DNA from: Onchocerca volvulus
Lineage: Eukaryota > Nematoda > Chromadorea > Rhabditida > Onchocercidae
DNA length: 64,000 bases
Direction: 5' to 3'
NCBI GenBank assembly: GCA_000499405.2
Contig: HG738139.1
Coordinates: 2,212,976-2,276,975, forward strand
Shown: in pieces, positions 62,292 through 64,000 of the stretch
How the letters are laid out: each line of letters opens with the position of its first letter
How positions within the stretch are numbered: the stretch's first letter is position 1
Notes under the pieces: generated by a model
Database searches by the model: none
The model's input: only the letters and a program-made list of their open reading frames with translations
What the model was told of the DNA's origin: nothing
Translations under genes and position numbers: made by a program

Positions 62292-63621
62292 TCAGCTGAG
62301 ATAGTGAAGCCCCGTTGGCTGTTTAACTCTTTCCACATAATTTGCGGGTAACATTCCCCATTGCAATGTTCTCTGCACAGTGCCCGTTAACCAGCCTTCA
62401 TCAACCTTCTGACAATTTACAATGATATCGCCTTCAACGAATGTCACCTGAAATTAAAAAACTTACTCTTGAGTAAAACAATTGATAAATATTTCAAGCC
62501 TCCCCAATATATTTAAATCCTAGCATACTTTGGCAACACTAACTATCACAGCGACTGCATCGCTGCTGATTGCATTTTTCATGAAAACAAACAAACTACA
62601 ACTTCAAAACCATCTACGAACCTCATCCTTATCAGCAGCAGTGTAATCATAAAGTGCTTTCACTGTAAAGCCTGTTTCCTTCACACCCGGCCGGCCAGTT
62701 CCTCTTATATTCGATTCGGCTGTTCCAACATTTGAAGCTGTCAGCTGACCTAAAATCAAAATTTTTATAGGGTTGACAAAAAACTTAAAATTTAAATCAT
62801 ATTTGAAACACCAAATAAATCGACCGAACCATAACGATCCTAACGAAAGACATATGTGACTCAAAGAATCCATTAATATAAAATCAATATTGATTTTGGA
62901 CTTTTCAAAATTCTTCATTTGTAAAGTTTTGCAAAACATCTGTAAGCAATACATTACACTCTATTTTCACTGGAAAAATATGCAAAATATAAAGTTTTTC
63001 ATCAATACCTATCTTCCTTTCTTTCAAAAGTTCAATCCATCATTGAGATTATTATTCATTATCATTCTTTGAGATGACTCAATCCAAAATTTAGTTGCTT
63101 AAGCCAATTAAAATTCTCACAATAAAGCAAATGTCATGAAATATTGGAAGCCAAGCAGTACTTTTTCATAAGTGAAGCCGCATAATTGCATCAGTAAAAT
63201 TTATAATATTTATATTTTCAGAACTATTCTTTTTAAAATTTTAGGAAATGCATTATCAAATGAATTTTTAACATGCGGAATTTAATGAAAGCAGTGTTGA
63301 GCATGTTAATCTTCACTGAATGACAGTGAATGTGATCCATGCAGCACAAATAGTCAATATAATAACATTTACTAATATTTAAGCGGTTTTTATTTCTAGA
63401 ACCGTTACAAATAAAATAATCTACAGCGTGAAGAACGCGAAATGAAAATAAAGAAATAAAAAAAAAAAAAGTAAAAGCATAAATAGAGAAAACGTGTCTA
63501 TTAAAAACGGAAATGATCGTACCAATTTTTTCAGCTGCTCGGCTCGATCCTACCGTACCCCAATTCCCATTTAAGGGATCATAGTCAGCTATGCTACCAA
63601 CCTGACGCTGCTGAACAGGCA
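62292..63621 (-). CDS. lasp-1: LASP-type actin-binding protein, C-terminal exons with SH3 domain (5' end off window)
   Basis: Visible exons: 63621-63523, 62749-62622 and 62447-62292, with phases that close and a TGA stop at 62292-62294. The last two exons encode a complete SH3 domain: FTVKALYDYTAADKDEV, then DIIVNCQKVDEGWLTGTVQR and WGMLPANYVE. The ALYDY, EGW and ANYV signatures are intact, and the closest match I know is the LASP/nebulin-family SH3 (YDYSAADEDEVSF..GDTIVN..DDGW..GTV). The upstream exon has the linker QQRQVGSIADYDPLNGNWG, resembling invertebrate LASP linkers. Known LASP proteins add an N-terminal LIM domain and nebulin repeats and bind F-actin at adhesions; those exons must lie beyond 64000. 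About 10 residues (KQPTGLHYLS) extend past the usual SH3 end. Another SH3 adaptor with a related domain is possible. Confidence 0.8.
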
Positions 63622-64000
63622 CTGTAATAATGGAACATGTTTAGAACAGAGAAATAGACAATAAAATTAATTCTCTTTTTGTTTATCATTCATTCTAGAT
63701 TTCACACGCTTTCTTATTTTATGGAAACAAATACTTTTTTTTTGGGATTAAAAGAAAATTTTCAAGATATTCGATTTTTCCCGAACAATAACTTGTAGTG
63801 AAGTAAAATTTATTCCTGCCAGTCTTTTCTTGAAAATTCACTCCTCCATTTCAATTTTTTAAAATGCGTTTGGATAAATAAAAACAAGGGCGCAAAAAAA
63901 GAAAATTTTTTTCGATAATATTAAAATTAAAATATACGTAAAAATGCTTTTGAGAATTTAAAATTTTTCTCAATTAAAACTTAGATTTTTTTTTATAATC
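63622..64000 (-). other. Intron of the LASP-like gene up to the right edge
   Basis: AT-rich sequence after the TATTACAG acceptor at 63624-63622. No exon is seen before the edge, so the next upstream exon lies outside the window. Confidence 0.5.

Noticed and set aside
1..64000. tRNA, rRNA, CRISPR or bacterial-type features
   Set aside because: No cloverleaf-like A/B box pair, rRNA block or spaced direct-repeat array was seen, and the gene structure is eukaryotic throughout.

Overview
The window is intron-rich, strongly AT-biased eukaryotic DNA. It is very probably from a nematode, and I infer a spirurid/filarial-type parasite. The reasons are: small exons with TTTCAG-type acceptors and loose GT donors; a TRA-1/GLI zinc-finger gene; single-copy genes that match animal THOC5, merlin (NF2), PGM2, SEH1 and LASP; a Bel/Pao retroelement fragment; and abundant poly(A)/poly(T) runs. 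The species cannot be named from sequence alone.

Layout, left to right. 1-9453 (minus): sixteen exons of a tra-1/GLI-like gene whose 3' end runs off the left edge. 9454-29314: about 20 kb with no gene I can name, holding decayed minisatellites, microsatellites and two orphan exon-like blocks (12666-12701 and 22933-23061). 29315-35138 (minus): THOC5, 17 exons including a 16-nt microexon. 36922-43309 (minus): merlin/NF2. 44936-53175 (minus): PGM2-type phosphoglucomutase/phosphopentomutase, 14 exons, with a Bel/Pao fragment plus one LTR (48703-50030, plus) in intron 6. 54809-57201 (minus): SEH1 nucleoporin, 7 exons. 58135-58964 (plus): a small unrecognised one-TM, cysteine-rich protein, divergent from SEH1. 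58965-62291: no gene, with one decayed tandem repeat and one orphan coding-like block. 62292-64000+ (minus): the last three visible exons of a LASP-type SH3 protein whose 5' part lies off the right edge.

Exon chains were built by hand by matching reading phase across each intron, and almost every junction closes in frame. The deduced proteins are close to family length: THOC5 about 715 aa, merlin about 620 aa, PGM2 591 aa, SEH1 374 aa. The less certain junctions are tra-1 exon 6/7 and merlin exons 9-10.

The genes do not form one pathway. THOC5 (mRNA export) and SEH1 (nuclear pore) both serve nucleocytoplasmic traffic. Merlin and the LASP-like protein both act at the actin cortex. TRA-1 is the terminal sex-determination regulator known from C. 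elegans, and PGM2 is a sugar-phosphate enzyme. Four genes on the minus strand are spaced by similar gaps of about 1.6-1.8 kb. From memory, several of their C. elegans orthologues lie on one chromosome, so the window may preserve an ancestral linkage block.
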